A DNA stretch of 64,000 nt from Chelativorans salis (GCF_025336525.1 NZ_JAOCZP010000002.1:682001-746000); one strand, 5' to 3'; positions 8,586 through 18,296 are shown, numbered from the stretch's first letter. Made by a program: numbers and translations. The notes: a model not told the origin generated them from the letters alone.

Positions 8586-11568
8586 GCATGCGGCTCCCTT
8601 CCGGATCGAAGAAGTGGTGGCTGACGATCTCGACCGGCCCGAAGCGCTTTCTCAGCGCATCGGAAACGAAGGCGCGCGTGCCATGCCGTGCCTTGCCGCC
8701 CTTGACCAGCGCCAGGCCTATATATTTCGAAAGCGCCGGCGAATAGCAGAAGGCGGTGATGTGGCCGATGCTTTCGCCCAAATCCTCAAGGCTACCTTTT
8801 TCCACAATATGCGCGCCGCCGCCGAGCGGCTGGCCGTCCAGCGAGACGACGCCAACGAGGCGGATGCGGTTCTTGTCGATGAGGCCCTCGCGGTCCATGA
8901 GGGCGGAGCCGATGAAGGGCTTTTTCTTGGACAGCATCCAGTCGAGATAAAGGTCGCGCGCCGTCGTGCGGCCATCGATCTCCGCGCCTGTCACGTGGCC
9001 CTTCTCGATACGCAGCGTACCCAGCGCCTCCATCCCGTAGGGCGTGATGCCGAAAGGCTCACCGGCCTCCATCAGCGCCTCCCACACATGTGTGCCGTGG
9101 CCGGCGCCGCAATAGACCTCGTAGGCAAGCTCGCCGGAGAAGGAGAGGCGGCAGATCATCACCGGCGCACCGGCGATCTCACCATGCACGATTCCCATGA
9201 AAGGCAAGGTCTCGTTGTCGACCTTCGAGCGGGTGACGCAAGCTTCCAGCATCTTGCGGGCGTTCGGCCCGCCCACCGCGGCACCCGCCCACTGGTCGGT
9301 GACGGAGGTAAGGTGCACCCTCAGGTCCGGCCACACCACATCGAGGAAATATTCCAGATGCTGCATCACATTGCCGGCGTTCGCCGTCGTGGTGGTCATC
9401 AGGAAGTCGTGCTCGCCGAGCCGCCATGTCGTGCCGTCGTCGAATGCGATGCCGTCCTCGCGCAGCATCAGGCCGTAGCGCGCCTTGCCGACGGCGAGCG
9501 TGGAAAACATGTTGGTGTAGACGCGGTCGAGGAATTCCGCCGCGTCCGGCCCCTTGACGGCGATCTTACCGAGCGTGGAGACGTCGACGATGCCGACCGA
9601 GGCACGCACGGCGGCGGCCTCGCGAATGTAAGCCTGTTCGACCGTCTCACCAGGATCGCCATAGATCATCGGCCGGTGCCACAGGCCGACCTCCATCATG
9701 CGCGCGCCGCGCTCAACGTGCCAGTCGTGTATGGGAGTGAGGCGGTCGGGTTTGAAGTGCTGGTGCTTCTCCGCCGCCAGGGAGCCGATGGAAACGGGCG
9801 AAAAGGGCGGCCGGAAGCGGGTGGTGCCGACATCGGGGATTGGCAGGCCGCGTGCGTCGGCCATGATGGCGAGCCCCGGCACGTTGGAGGTCTTGCCCTG
9901 GTCGGTTGCCATGCCCAGCGTGGTGTAGCGCTTCAGGTGCTCGACGGAAACAAAGCCCTCGCGGTGAGCGAGCCGCACATCGTCGGCCGTCACGTCATTC
10001 TGCAGGTCGACAAAGGCTTTGCCGTCCGCCTTGATTTCAAAGACCGGGGCGGGATTCACCTCAAGCGCAGGCGCGGCGACCTCCGGCAGCTTGGCGCGCG
10101 AGGCCTTTTTGCTTGCGGCGGCCAGACCGGCGTCGCGGCCCGTCGACAGCGCTTCCGCCGTCGTCATCGCTCCGGTGAAGGCGCCGGCGCCCGTCCATTC
10201 CTGCGTCGGCTCCGGCGGCAGGAAGGCGTTGAGCCTGCCGTCCCAGGCGGGGTTGCGGCCGGCTTGGCTTGCCAGGTGGATCGCCGGCGACCAGCCACCG
10301 GAAACGGCAAGGCAATCGGCCTCGACGGGCCGCACGTCGCCGGACAGGCGGCCGGTGGCGGCGTCGAAACGCTGCACCATGATCTTCGTCAGCCGCTTGC
10401 CGGCGGTGCCCACCACCGCGTGGCCAAGAAGCGGCACCACGCCCGCTTCCTCGGCGAGCCCTCGCGCCGCAGCGGAAATCTCCGGCCGCACGTCAATAAT
10501 GGCGATCACAGCACCGCCCGCCTTCTTTAAGGCCGCGGCGGCGCGATAGGCGCTGTCGTTGTTGGTGAAGACGGCGACCTTCTCGCCCGGCACGACGCCG
10601 AACTGGTTGGCATAGCGCTCGGCCGCCCCGGCAAGCATGACGCCCGGCCGGTCGTTGCCGGGAAAGACAATCGGCCGCTCGAATGCGCCGGTGGCGAGCA
10701 CCACCTTCTCCGCGCGTATCGACCAGTGCCGGTGGCGCGGCGCGCCTGGGGGGCGCGCGGCCAAATGGTCACCGACACGCTCGAGCGCGGCCAGATTGTT
10801 ACCGTCGTAATAGCCCCAGACGGTGGTGCGCGTCAGAAGCCGGACATTGTCCATGGCGGCGAGCCGCTCCGCCATTGTCTTTGCCCATCCGGCCGCCGGC
10901 TTGCCGTCGATCGTTTCACCCGACCAGTTGGCGGCGCCGCCGGCGCGCGGCTCCTGCTCGGCCAGGATGACGCGCCTTCCCCCTTTGGCGGCAGCCTCGG
11001 CCGCCATCAGTCCGGCCGGCCCGGCACCCAACACCAGCACATCGCAAAAGGCGTTCATGCGCTCGTAGCGGACAGGATCCTTGTCGTAGCCGGCACGGCC
11101 GAGCCCCGCCGCTCGGCGGATGAAATGTTCGCAGACCATCCAGAAGCGGGTGCCCTTGATCGGGCCGACGACCGGGCCCATGAAGGTCTTGTAGTAGAAG
11201 CCGGCGCCGAAGAGGGGCCCGGCGAGCTGGTTCAGGGCGCTGATATCGTAGTCGAGCGAAGGGAAGCGGTTCTGGCTCTCGGCCTCCAGACCCTCGTAAA
11301 GCTCGATCTGCGTTGCCGGGATGTTCGGCTCGCGCACGCCGTCCTTGAAGACCGTCACCAGCGCGTTCGGCTCGTCGACGCCGGCGGTGTAGACGCCGCG
11401 GGGTCGGTGGTACTTGAAGGAGCGGCCGACAAGCGTGATGCCGTTCGCCAGGAGGGCGGAGGCGAGCGTGTCGCCGGCACAGCCGGTATAGGTCTTGCCG
11501 TCGAAGGTGAAGCGGACGGTGCGGCTGCGGTCGATGAGCCCGCCGGTTGAAGTGCGGCGCGCGCTCAT
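8578..11568 (-). CDS. soxA: Sarcosine oxidase, alpha subunit
   Basis: This 996-residue alpha subunit has the usual order. An N-terminal ferredoxin-like region (residues about 15-100, TGCAGDTLASALLANGI) is followed by a NAD-binding Rossmann domain (VLVLGAGPAGLMAAEAAAKGG, about residues 173-195) and a C-terminal H4folate-binding GcvT domain (about 600-996) that receives formaldehyde from the beta subunit to form methylene-H4folate. The length matches the family. The start overlaps the end of soxD by 4 bp, a coupling overlap. The enzyme oxidises sarcosine to glycine with release of hydrogen peroxide. Confidence 0.97.
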   Translation of the reverse strand: MSARRTSTGGLIDRSRTVRFTFDGKTYTGCAGDTLASALLANGITLVGRSFKYHRPRGVYTAGVDEPNALVTVFKDGVREPNIPATQIELYEGLEAESQNRFPSLDYDISALNQLAGPLFGAGFYYKTFMGPVVGPIKGTRFWMVCEHFIRRAAGLGRAGYDKDPVRYERMNAFCDVLVLGAGPAGLMAAEAAAKGGRRVILAEQEPRAGGAANWSGETIDGKPAAGWAKTMAERLAAMDNVRLLTRTTVWGYYDGNNLAALERVGDHLAARPPGAPRHRHWSIRAEKVVLATGAFERPIVFPGNDRPGVMLAGAAERYANQFGVVPGEKVAVFTNNDSAYRAAAALKKAGGAVIAIIDVRPEISAAARGLAEEAGVVPLLGHAVVGTAGKRLTKIMVQRFDAATGRLSGDVRPVEADCLAVSGGWSPAIHLASQAGRNPAWDGRLNAFLPPEPTQEWTGAGAFTGAMTTAEALSTGRDAGLAAASKKASRAKLPEVAAPALEVNPAPVFEIKADGKAFVDLQNDVTADDVRLAHREGFVSVEHLKRYTTLGMATDQGKTSNVPGLAIMADARGLPIPDVGTTRFRPPFSPVSIGSLAAEKHQHFKPDRLTPIHDWHVERGARMMEVGLWHRPMIYGDPGETVEQAYIREAAAVRASVGIVDVSTLGKIAVKGPDAAEFLDRVYTNMFSTLAVGKARYGLMLREDGIAFDDGTTWRLGEHDFLMTTTTANAGNVMQHLEYFLDVVWPDLRVHLTSVTDQWAGAAVGGPNARKMLEACVTRSKVDNETLPFMGIVHGEIAGAPVMICRLSFSGELAYEVYCGAGHGTHVWEALMEAGEPFGITPYGMEALGTLRIEKGHVTGAEIDGRTTARDLYLDWMLSKKKPFIGSALMDREGLIDKNRIRLVGVVSLDGQPLGGGAHIVEKGSLEDLGESIGHITAFCYSPALSKYIGLALVKGGKARHGTRAFVSDALRKRFGPVEIVSHHFFDPEGSRMHG

Positions 11569-11846
11569 GGCTTCCCGGCACCTTCGTTCAGCGCCGCGCG
11601 GGCGAAGGCGACGGCCTGGATCTCGTGGGTCAGCGTGTCACGCGTGACGAGGAGATGCGTCCGGCAGCCACCCGCGTGCTGCCAGTATTCGCTGTGTCGG
11701 CCTGCAGGGTTCGACCGGTTGTAGACGTAGTCGTGCCAGGCCTTAACATCGGTGGAAGCGGGGTCGGGGCGTGTGCGCGTGGCGTCGCCCTGGTAGGAAA
11801 ACTCCGACACGTCGCGAGGGCCGCAATGGGGGCAGGGGATCAGCAT
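11565..11846 (-). CDS. soxD: Sarcosine oxidase, delta subunit
   Basis: A 93-residue zinc-binding subunit of sarcosine oxidase. The zinc ligands CPHC (Cys5, Cys8) and HAGGC (His57, Cys61) are in place, together with the conserved YQGDATRTRPDP and YVYNRSNPAGRHSEYW segments. The frame is open upstream to 11894, but ATG 11846 starts the conserved MLIPCPHCG. It lies 10 bp downstream of soxB and overlaps soxA by 4 bp. Confidence 0.95.
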   Translation of the reverse strand: MLIPCPHCGPRDVSEFSYQGDATRTRPDPASTDVKAWHDYVYNRSNPAGRHSEYWQHAGGCRTHLLVTRDTLTHEIQAVAFARAALNEGAGKP

Positions 11847-11856
11847 GCTTCTTACC

Positions 11857-13116
11857 TCAATGCAGCTTCGGCGTGGGCCCCTGGCCCTTTTCATCGAGAA
11901 TGGCGCCGCGCTCGAAGCGCGACAGCGTGAAGGGCGCGTTGATCACGTGCGGCTCGTCCTTGGCGATGGTCCAGGCGAAGGAGAAGCCCGAGGCGGGCGT
12001 TGCCTTGAAGCCGCCGTAGCACCAACCGCAATTCAGATACATGCCCGGCAGCGGCCCCTTGGTGATGATCGGCGAGCCGTCCATGGACATATCCATGACA
12101 CCGCCCCAGGAGCGCAGGAGGCGCAGGCGGGCGACGGCCGGGAACATCGCCACCATCTCACCCATCACCTCCTCGACGAGCGGCAGGTTGCCGCGCTGGG
12201 CATAAGAATTGTAGCCGTCGAGGTCGCCGCCGAACACGAGCCCGCCCTTGTCCGATTGGGACATATAGAGATGGCCGCCGCCGAAGGTGACGACGCAGTC
12301 GACATAGGGCTTTATGGCCTCGGTGACGAAGGCCTGCAGCACGTGGCTCTCGATGGGGAACCGGTCTATGCCCGCCATCGCCATCAGGTGGCTGGTGCTT
12401 CCCGCGACGGCGACGGCGACTTTCCTGGCGCGTATCTCGCCGCGCGTGGTGGTGACGCCGACAATCTTCTCGCCCTCGCGCAGGAAACCCGTCACCGCAC
12501 AGTTTTCGACGATATCGACGCCACGCCGGTCAGCCGCCCGCGCGTAGCCCCAGGCCACCGCGTCGTGCCGCGCTGTTCCGGCGCGCGGCTGCAGGAGGCC
12601 GCCGATCACGGGGAAGCGGGCGGAGCGTGAAAGGTCGACGCCCGGCACCTTGCGGGCGATCTCGTCCCGCGTCAGCCACACCCCGTCGCCGCCTCCGTGG
12701 AGCATGGCGTTGCCGCGGCGGATATAGTCGTCGGCCTGGGATGGCGAATGAGCGAGATTCAGGATGCCGCGCTGGGAGAACATCACGTTGTAGTTCAGTT
12801 CGTGCGACAGGTTTTCCCACAGCTTCACCGAGAAATCGTAGAAGCGGACGGATTCGGGCAGGAGATAGTTCGAGCGCACGATGGTGGTGTTGCGGCCGAT
12901 ATTGCCGGAGCCGAGCCAACCCTTCTCCAACACCGCGACGTTGGCAACGCCGTGCTCCTTGGCAAGATAATAGGCCGTCGCTAGGCCATGCCCGCCTCCG
13001 CCGATGATGATGACGTCATAGCCCGGTTTCGGCTCCGGCTTGCGCCAGGCCGGCTTCCAGTTCCGATTGCCGGTCAGTGCGTTTTTTAGAAGCGAAAGCG
13101 CAGAATATTCTGCCAT
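11857..13116 (-). CDS. soxB: Sarcosine oxidase, beta subunit
   Basis: This 419-residue flavoprotein is the catalytic beta subunit. The dinucleotide-binding motif DVIIIGGGGHGLATAYYLA is at about residues 34-52, followed by GNIGRNTTIVRSNY, a SoxB signature. The enzyme uses noncovalent FAD and covalently bound FMN in the tetramer to oxidise the N-methyl group of sarcosine. It is the first gene of soxBDAG and diverges from a DMGDH-like gene; the 248-bp spacer between the two starts is likely to hold both promoters. Confidence 0.96.
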   Translation of the reverse strand: MAEYSALSLLKNALTGNRNWKPAWRKPEPKPGYDVIIIGGGGHGLATAYYLAKEHGVANVAVLEKGWLGSGNIGRNTTIVRSNYLLPESVRFYDFSVKLWENLSHELNYNVMFSQRGILNLAHSPSQADDYIRRGNAMLHGGGDGVWLTRDEIARKVPGVDLSRSARFPVIGGLLQPRAGTARHDAVAWGYARAADRRGVDIVENCAVTGFLREGEKIVGVTTTRGEIRARKVAVAVAGSTSHLMAMAGIDRFPIESHVLQAFVTEAIKPYVDCVVTFGGGHLYMSQSDKGGLVFGGDLDGYNSYAQRGNLPLVEEVMGEMVAMFPAVARLRLLRSWGGVMDMSMDGSPIITKGPLPGMYLNCGWCYGGFKATPASGFSFAWTIAKDEPHVINAPFTLSRFERGAILDEKGQGPTPKLH

Positions 13117-13269
13117 GGAGGCCGCCGTCTGTTCCCACGGGTCAGGAAGCTATAGGGCAGCAGCGGGCGCGAAGGCAAATAATACGCCATGGGTTTTCAC
13201 AGGGACGACCTGCCGCCGCTGTACGTCTGCCACGTCGCCCGGTGCCCAAGTCGTAGGGCGGTTGCGGCG

Positions 13270-13292
13270 TGTCGCAAACAAGCGATTGCCGC
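13270..13292. promoter_or_regulatory. Candidate operator in the soxB/dmgdh-like divergent region
   Basis: Two related hexamers, TGTCGC (13270) and TGCCGC (13287), form a direct repeat with a 17-bp period, about 75-95 bp upstream of the flavoprotein start at 13365. The first continues as TGTCGCAAACA; the same 11-mer with one change lies upstream of the GlxA-type regulator gene (17853). Direct repeats suit an AraC-family regulator. Binding is inferred only. Confidence 0.35.
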
Positions 13293-13364
13293 ATGGACCG
13301 GCGTCGACATACTGGTTGTCGAAAAGATCGGGTTGCGGTTTCAACTCACCAGGACAAGGGCATC

Positions 13365-15881
13365 ATGAAATCCCAGGCACGCGCAGTCGTCATTGGTGGA
13401 GGCGTGGTCGGCGTCTCCACGCTCTATCATCTGGCCAAGAAAGGCTGGTCGGATGTCGTCCTCGTCGAGCGCAAGGAGCTGACCTCCGGCTCCACTTGGC
13501 ATGCCGCCGGTCTCCTGCCGCTCTTCAACATGAGCTACTCGGTCGGCCAGATCCACAAATACTCGGTGAAGTTCTACCAGGAACTTCAGCGCGAGACCGG
13601 CATGAATGTCGGCTTCACCCAGTGCTCGAACATCCGGCTGGCCCGCACCAAGGACCGCTGGGACGAGTACATGTATTACGCCGGCATCGCCGAGACGATC
13701 GGGATACCCGTCAATATCCTCACGCCGAGCCAGGTAAAGGAGATCTGGCCGCTGTGCGAGACCGAGGGCCTCCTGGGTGCCATCCAACATCCCGACGACG
13801 GCTATATCCAGCCTGCCGACCTCACGCAGGCGCTCGCCAAGGGCGCGCGCGATCACGGTGCAACCATCTACCGCAACACCGCCGTCACCGCCATCGAGCA
13901 GCAGCCGGACGGGCAGTGGCTGGTAAAGACCGACAAGGGCGATATCCTTGCCGAGCACGTGGTCACGGCCACCGGCAACTTCGCCCGGAAGACGGGCCAG
14001 ATGGTGGGGCTCGATGTCCCGGTCATCCCGGTCGAGCACCAGTACATCGTCACCGAGCCGCACCCGGCCATCGTTGAGCGCAAGAAACAGGGCCTGCCGG
14101 AGATGGGCGTGCTCAGGGAAAGCGACTCCTCCTGGTACATGCGCGAGGAAAATGGTGGCCTTTTGCTCGGCCCCTACGAGGCTGGCGCTCCCTGCTGCTA
14201 TGTCGACGGCCCATCCGAGGACAGCGAGTACGAGCTTTTTCAGGAGGACCTCGACCGCCTCATGCCGCATGTGGAGACGGCCATCGAGCGTGTGCCGGCC
14301 TTCGGCGAGGTGGGCATCAAGAAGATCTACAACGGCGCCATCGCCTACACGCCCGACGGCTCACCCATCATCGGGCCGGCGCCGGGGCTGAAGAATTTCT
14401 GGCTCAACGAGGGGCACTCCTTCGGCGTCACCGCCGCCGGCGGCGCCGGCTGGCAGCTTGCCGAATGGATCGTCGAGGGCGAGCCGTCCATCGATATGAT
14501 GGGCGTCGACCCGCGCCGCTTCGGCCCCTATGCGACCGAAGGCTATCTCAGGGAGAAGAACGAGGAGGCCTATGCCAACGTCTTCACCGTGCACTATCCG
14601 GACGAGGAGCGGGCGGCTGCAAGGGCATTGAAGACGACGCCTTGCTATGGCCGGATGAAGGAACATGGCGCCGTCTTCGGCTCCGTCTACGGCTGGGAGC
14701 GGCCCAACTGGTTCGCTCCGGCGGGCTATCGCGTGCCCGAGGGGGAGTTGGGTGTCGGCGCCGACGTGCTCATGAAGCACAATCATGCGCCCGCGCTCGA
14801 AGACGGTCGCATCGTGGAGAAATGGTCGTTCCGCCGCTCCAACTATTTCGAACATGTCGGCAACGAGGTGAGGAACGTTCACGAGAACGTCGGCTTGCTC
14901 GACATGTCGGCTTTCGCCAAATGCTGGGTCAGCGGACCCGGCGCAGAGGCGTGGCTGAACAGCATCTTCGCCAACCGCATTCCGAAGAAGAACGGGCGCA
15001 TCGCCCTTTGCCATCTTTTAACGAAGAACGGCGGCGTGCGCTCCGAATTCACCGTCTATCGGCAGCCGCAGGGCTTCTATCTCGTCTCGGCGGGCGCCTT
15101 CGAGGCGCATGACCACGACACGCTGATGAAACTTTTGCCCGACGACGGCAGCGTGCGCATGGTTCCCGTCACCACCCACTGGGGCGTGCTTGTGCTGGCA
15201 GGGCCAAAGAGTCGGGACGTGCTCGGGAAGCTCACCCGCGCCGACCTCTCCAACGCCGCCTTCCCGTGGCTCACCGGCCAGCGGGTTTCCATCGGCAATG
15301 CAACGGCGCATGCGTTGCGCGTCAATTTCGTGGGCGAGCTCGGCTGGGAACTGCACCATCCCATGGAGATGCAGAACACCATCTTCGACATGGTGATGGA
15401 GGCCGGTGCGCGGTTCGGCATCAAACCGTTTGGCATCCGCGCTATGACAGCGATGGCCATCGAGAAGAGCTACCGGCTCATCCCACGTGAACTTTCGATC
15501 GAATACACGGCCTGGGAAAGCGGGCTCGACCGCTTCGTGCATCCCGACAAGGGGGAGTTCATCGGCCGCGAAGCGCTTGTCGCCCAGCGCGAGAAAGGGC
15601 TTGGCTGGAAATACGTCACGCTCGAGGTGCACGATGTGACCGACGCCGACGCCCGCGGCAACGAGGCGATCTACCGTGACGGCCAGCTCGTCGGCCGCGC
15701 CACCCACGGCGCCTACGGCTGGCGGGTGGGAAAATCGCTGGCGCTCGCCATGGTGCGGCCGGAGCACGCGGGCGAGGGGACGCGGCTCGATATTAAGATT
15801 CTAGGCAAGCTCCACGCGGCGACCGTGATCGCGGAAAGCCCGTTCGACCCGGAAAATATGGCGTTGAGGGCAGACGGCTGA
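13365..15881 (+). CDS. Dimethylglycine dehydrogenase-like FAD oxidoreductase with GcvT domain
   Basis: This 838-residue enzyme has the DMGDH/SARDH architecture. An FAD-binding DAO domain (GGGVVG, residues 11-16) carries the STWHAAGL motif whose His46 is the expected covalent FAD attachment residue. A linker and C-terminal aminomethyltransferase (GcvT) domains fill the second half (about 480-838) and should bind H4folate. The likely reaction is oxidative N-demethylation of dimethylglycine or a related methylated amino acid. ATG 13365 begins the conserved fold; the frame is open to 13269 but lacks similarity there. It diverges from soxBDAG, so the two probably act in sequence: dimethylglycine to sarcosine to glycine. 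The exact substrate is not fixed by sequence. Confidence 0.88.
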   Translation: MKSQARAVVIGGGVVGVSTLYHLAKKGWSDVVLVERKELTSGSTWHAAGLLPLFNMSYSVGQIHKYSVKFYQELQRETGMNVGFTQCSNIRLARTKDRWDEYMYYAGIAETIGIPVNILTPSQVKEIWPLCETEGLLGAIQHPDDGYIQPADLTQALAKGARDHGATIYRNTAVTAIEQQPDGQWLVKTDKGDILAEHVVTATGNFARKTGQMVGLDVPVIPVEHQYIVTEPHPAIVERKKQGLPEMGVLRESDSSWYMREENGGLLLGPYEAGAPCCYVDGPSEDSEYELFQEDLDRLMPHVETAIERVPAFGEVGIKKIYNGAIAYTPDGSPIIGPAPGLKNFWLNEGHSFGVTAAGGAGWQLAEWIVEGEPSIDMMGVDPRRFGPYATEGYLREKNEEAYANVFTVHYPDEERAAARALKTTPCYGRMKEHGAVFGSVYGWERPNWFAPAGYRVPEGELGVGADVLMKHNHAPALEDGRIVEKWSFRRSNYFEHVGNEVRNVHENVGLLDMSAFAKCWVSGPGAEAWLNSIFANRIPKKNGRIALCHLLTKNGGVRSEFTVYRQPQGFYLVSAGAFEAHDHDTLMKLLPDDGSVRMVPVTTHWGVLVLAGPKSRDVLGKLTRADLSNAAFPWLTGQRVSIGNATAHALRVNFVGELGWELHHPMEMQNTIFDMVMEAGARFGIKPFGIRAMTAMAIEKSYRLIPRELSIEYTAWESGLDRFVHPDKGEFIGREALVAQREKGLGWKYVTLEVHDVTDADARGNEAIYRDGQLVGRATHGAYGWRVGKSLALAMVRPEHAGEGTRLDIKILGKLHAATVIAESPFDPENMALRADG

Positions 15882-15968
15882 GGCGTGGCTTTCCAGACAT
15901 CTCGCAAAAGTGAACGGGATTTCGCCGTAGCGGATTGCCGCGTTCCGCGCTTCACGTAAACTCGTTCC

Positions 15969-16790
15969 ATGTCGACTGCGGGATGGTACTGGCGCAAGCT
16001 GCTCTTTGGCGCGCTCGTCGCGCTGGTTCCGGCTTGCGCCCATGCGCAGGAAGCCGTGGATGTCGAACTCGCGCTGGGCGTCGACGTATCGCTGTCCATG
16101 TCGCCGGCCGAGATGAGCATTCAGCGCGAGGGTTATGCGGCCGCGCTTACCCATGAAACGGTGATCCAGGCCATCGAAGCCGGCATGCACGGCCGCATCG
16201 CGATTGCGTATTTCGAGTGGGCGGGGGACTTCTCCCACCGCGTCGTCGTGCCGTGGACGGTCATCGCGTCGGCCGAGGACGCGGCGCTTGTATCCGAACG
16301 GCTCAACGTCAATCCGCCCACCAGCGCCCGGCGCACCTCGATCTCCGGTGCCATACACTTCGCTGCAGATCTCTTCGCCGAAAGCGGCTTCCGTGGTGAG
16401 CGCCGCATCCTCGACATTTCCGGCGACGGGCCCAACAACCAGGGCCCACCCGTTACAGAGGCGCGCGACCGCCTTGTGGCCGCTGGCATCACCATCAACG
16501 GCCTGCCGCTGATGACCAATGACGGGCTCACCACCGCCTATGACGTTGAGGATCTGGACATCTATTACCGCGAGTGCGTGATCGGCGGACCGGGCGCATT
16601 CATGATCCCGGTCAACGAGTGGTCGCATTTTCCCGAGGCCGTTCGCCGCAAGCTGGTGATCGAGCTTGCAGGCAAAACCCCACGCTCCCTCCGCCCACCA
16701 GTGGTCGCGGCGCAGGCGGCGCCGTCCTATGACTGTATGGTCGGCGAGAGGATGTGGCAGAACCGCAGTTGGATTTGGCGGGAGCCATAA
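15969..16790 (+). CDS. DUF1194 exported protein (VWA-like)
   Basis: A 273-residue protein with a signal peptide (residues about 1-26, ending ACAHAQ) followed by a DUF1194 domain. The sequence VDVELALGVDVSLSMSPAEM resembles the metal-adhesion loop DxSxS of von Willebrand A domains, and ILDISGDGPNN is the second conserved loop. It is probably periplasmic. The family's function is not established. It sits between the demethylation genes and their likely regulator but shows no operon link: it starts 87 bp after the flavoprotein gene and converges with the regulator. Confidence 0.85.
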   Translation: MSTAGWYWRKLLFGALVALVPACAHAQEAVDVELALGVDVSLSMSPAEMSIQREGYAAALTHETVIQAIEAGMHGRIAIAYFEWAGDFSHRVVVPWTVIASAEDAALVSERLNVNPPTSARRTSISGAIHFAADLFAESGFRGERRILDISGDGPNNQGPPVTEARDRLVAAGITINGLPLMTNDGLTTAYDVEDLDIYYRECVIGGPGAFMIPVNEWSHFPEAVRRKLVIELAGKTPRSLRPPVVAAQAAPSYDCMVGERMWQNRSWIWREP

Positions 16791-16817
16791 GGCGCCTCCG
16801 CCGCCTCGGAGAAGGGG

Positions 16818-17816
16818 CTACGCCGCGATAAGCTGCTTGCGTTCAGCGCGCTCCTGCTGCGGTGAGCGGGCGTAGAGCTCCCGGTAGCACTTGGAGAAAT
16901 GCGAAGCGGATACGAAGCCGCAGGCAACCGCCACTTCCACCACGGGCATCGTCGACTGGATGAGCAGATGCCTGGCGCGGTCCAGCCGGATCTCCAGATA
17001 ATAGCGCGCCGGCGACCGGCCCATCTCCTGGCGGAACAGGCGTTCGATCTGGCGTCGCGACAGACCGACCGCCTCCGCCACTTCCACCAGCGACAGGGGC
17101 TCCGAAAGATTGGCTTCCATCAACTCGATGATGGTCAGCACCTTCGAGTTCTGCACGCCAAGGCGCGCCCTCAACGGCAGGCGCTGCCGGTCTGAGGGGC
17201 TGCGCACCCGGTCCGTCAGCAGTTGCTCGCACACGCGATTAACGATGTTGTCGTCGAAATCCTCGCCGATAAGGTGGAACATCATGTCCATGGCCGCCGT
17301 GCCGCCGGCGCAGGTATAGATGTTGGCGTCGATTTCGAAGAGATCGGCGAAGACGTTGGCTTTGGGGAACTTTTCGGCAAAGCCCGGCAGGTTCTCCCAA
17401 TGGATGGCGCAGCGTTTGTCGGAGAGCAGCCCGGCAGCGGCCAGGATTTGCGCGCCCGTGCACAAGCCGCCAAGCGCCACACCGCGGTTATATTCCTCGC
17501 GCAGCCAGGCGAAGACCGACTTGTTGACATAGTTCTCAATGCCGAGGCCGCTGCACACCACCACCATGGTGGGTCTGTCGCGGCCGGTCATCTTCTGCCG
17601 TTCGTCGGCAAGGGAGGAATCGACCGCCACCTCAACCCCGTTGGACGCCCGCACCGGCCGGCCGTCGACGCTGGCAAGGCGCCAGCCATAGGCCTCGTAA
17701 CCGGCCATGCGGTTGGCTGCCCTGAGCGGCTCCAGCGCGGTCGCGAAGGCGACCATCGTGAAGTCGGGCACAAGGAAGAACACCAGCGATCTCTTAAACT
17801 GCTTTTCGTCCTGCAT
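16818..17816 (-). CDS. GlxA-family AraC regulator (DJ-1/PfpI domain plus HTH), GbdR-like
   Basis: This 332-residue regulator has an N-terminal class I glutamine amidotransferase-like (DJ-1/PfpI) domain (residues about 8-175, with the elbow VVVCSGLGIE near 86-95 and GGLCTGAQILAAAG) and a C-terminal AraC double helix-turn-helix (about 225-325, ending in the signature GFVSASHFSKCYRELYARSP). Relatives such as Pseudomonas GbdR activate glycine betaine, dimethylglycine and sarcosine catabolism. Location beside soxBDAG and the DMGDH-like gene supports the same role here, by inference. The frame is open to 17951, but ATG 17816 has GGAGG about 6 bases upstream. Confidence 0.88.
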   Translation of the reverse strand: MQDEKQFKRSLVFFLVPDFTMVAFATALEPLRAANRMAGYEAYGWRLASVDGRPVRASNGVEVAVDSSLADERQKMTGRDRPTMVVVCSGLGIENYVNKSVFAWLREEYNRGVALGGLCTGAQILAAAGLLSDKRCAIHWENLPGFAEKFPKANVFADLFEIDANIYTCAGGTAAMDMMFHLIGEDFDDNIVNRVCEQLLTDRVRSPSDRQRLPLRARLGVQNSKVLTIIELMEANLSEPLSLVEVAEAVGLSRRQIERLFRQEMGRSPARYYLEIRLDRARHLLIQSTMPVVEVAVACGFVSASHFSKCYRELYARSPQQERAERKQLIAA

Positions 17817-17852
17817 CCCGGCCTCCTGCGTGTCCTCGCGCGCCGAACGTGA

Positions 17853-17863
17853 TGTCGCTAACA
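17853..17863. promoter_or_regulatory. Copy of the TGTCGCNAACA motif upstream of the GlxA-type regulator
   Basis: TGTCGCTAACA lies 36-46 bp upstream of the regulator start and shares ten of eleven bases with the element at 13270 upstream of the flavoprotein gene. It could be an autoregulatory half-site. An 11-mer with one mismatch can occur by chance in 64 kb, so support is weak. Confidence 0.25.
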
Positions 17864-18003
17864 GAAAAGCCTGCGCCGGAAAAGCCTTGTCTGTCAATGC
17901 AGTGCGCAAGCGCATAAAGAGGATTTTTTGCAGGCAGCAAAAATGCCGCACCGGCCATCCGATGCGGCGTTTTCGCTGGTGCCGTCTGCCAGCACGAAAA
18001 CTG

Positions 18004-18135
18004 TCAGTTGATGAGGAAGCCCAGGCGTAGGGCCGCCAGGGCTCCTGTCTCGCCCGGCATGGTGTTTTGCAGGCGCTCGCGGGGCGTCCGGCGTTGTTCG
18101 CGTCTGCCCCCGCGAAGGAAGTGGATGAGTTTCAT
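18004..18135 (-). CDS. Hypothetical small protein, 43 residues
   Basis: A short frame on the minus strand reads MKLIHFLRGGRREQRRTPRE and ends LAALRLGFLIN. The start is preceded by GGAGACGAGC, a usable ribosome site. The protein is basic in the middle and hydrophobic at the end, and I do not recognise it. It lies in a gap of about 480 bp between the GlxA-type gene and other small genes on the same strand, where a short peptide gene is plausible but unproven. Confidence 0.35.
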   Translation of the reverse strand: MKLIHFLRGGRREQRRTPRERLQNTMPGETGALAALRLGFLIN

Positions 18136-18296
18136 GCTCGTCTCCATCATATCGTATCGGCTCTCGAACGAGCGCCTTCTCACGCGTGCGATGGAGTGGG
18201 GCGGCTCGTCTTGCCGGCCCTTCTAAGCCCCATCGAGACTGACCGACGCGGAAAATGCGAAGCGGCCGTTAGGAAATGCGACACGGGCTGGCAACA

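Noticed and set aside
8539-10530. A 663-codon open frame on the plus strand, opposite soxA.
   Set aside because: It is the antisense shadow of soxA: high-GC codon bias keeps the opposite strand open. The translation has no recognisable domain, while soxA is a complete family member.
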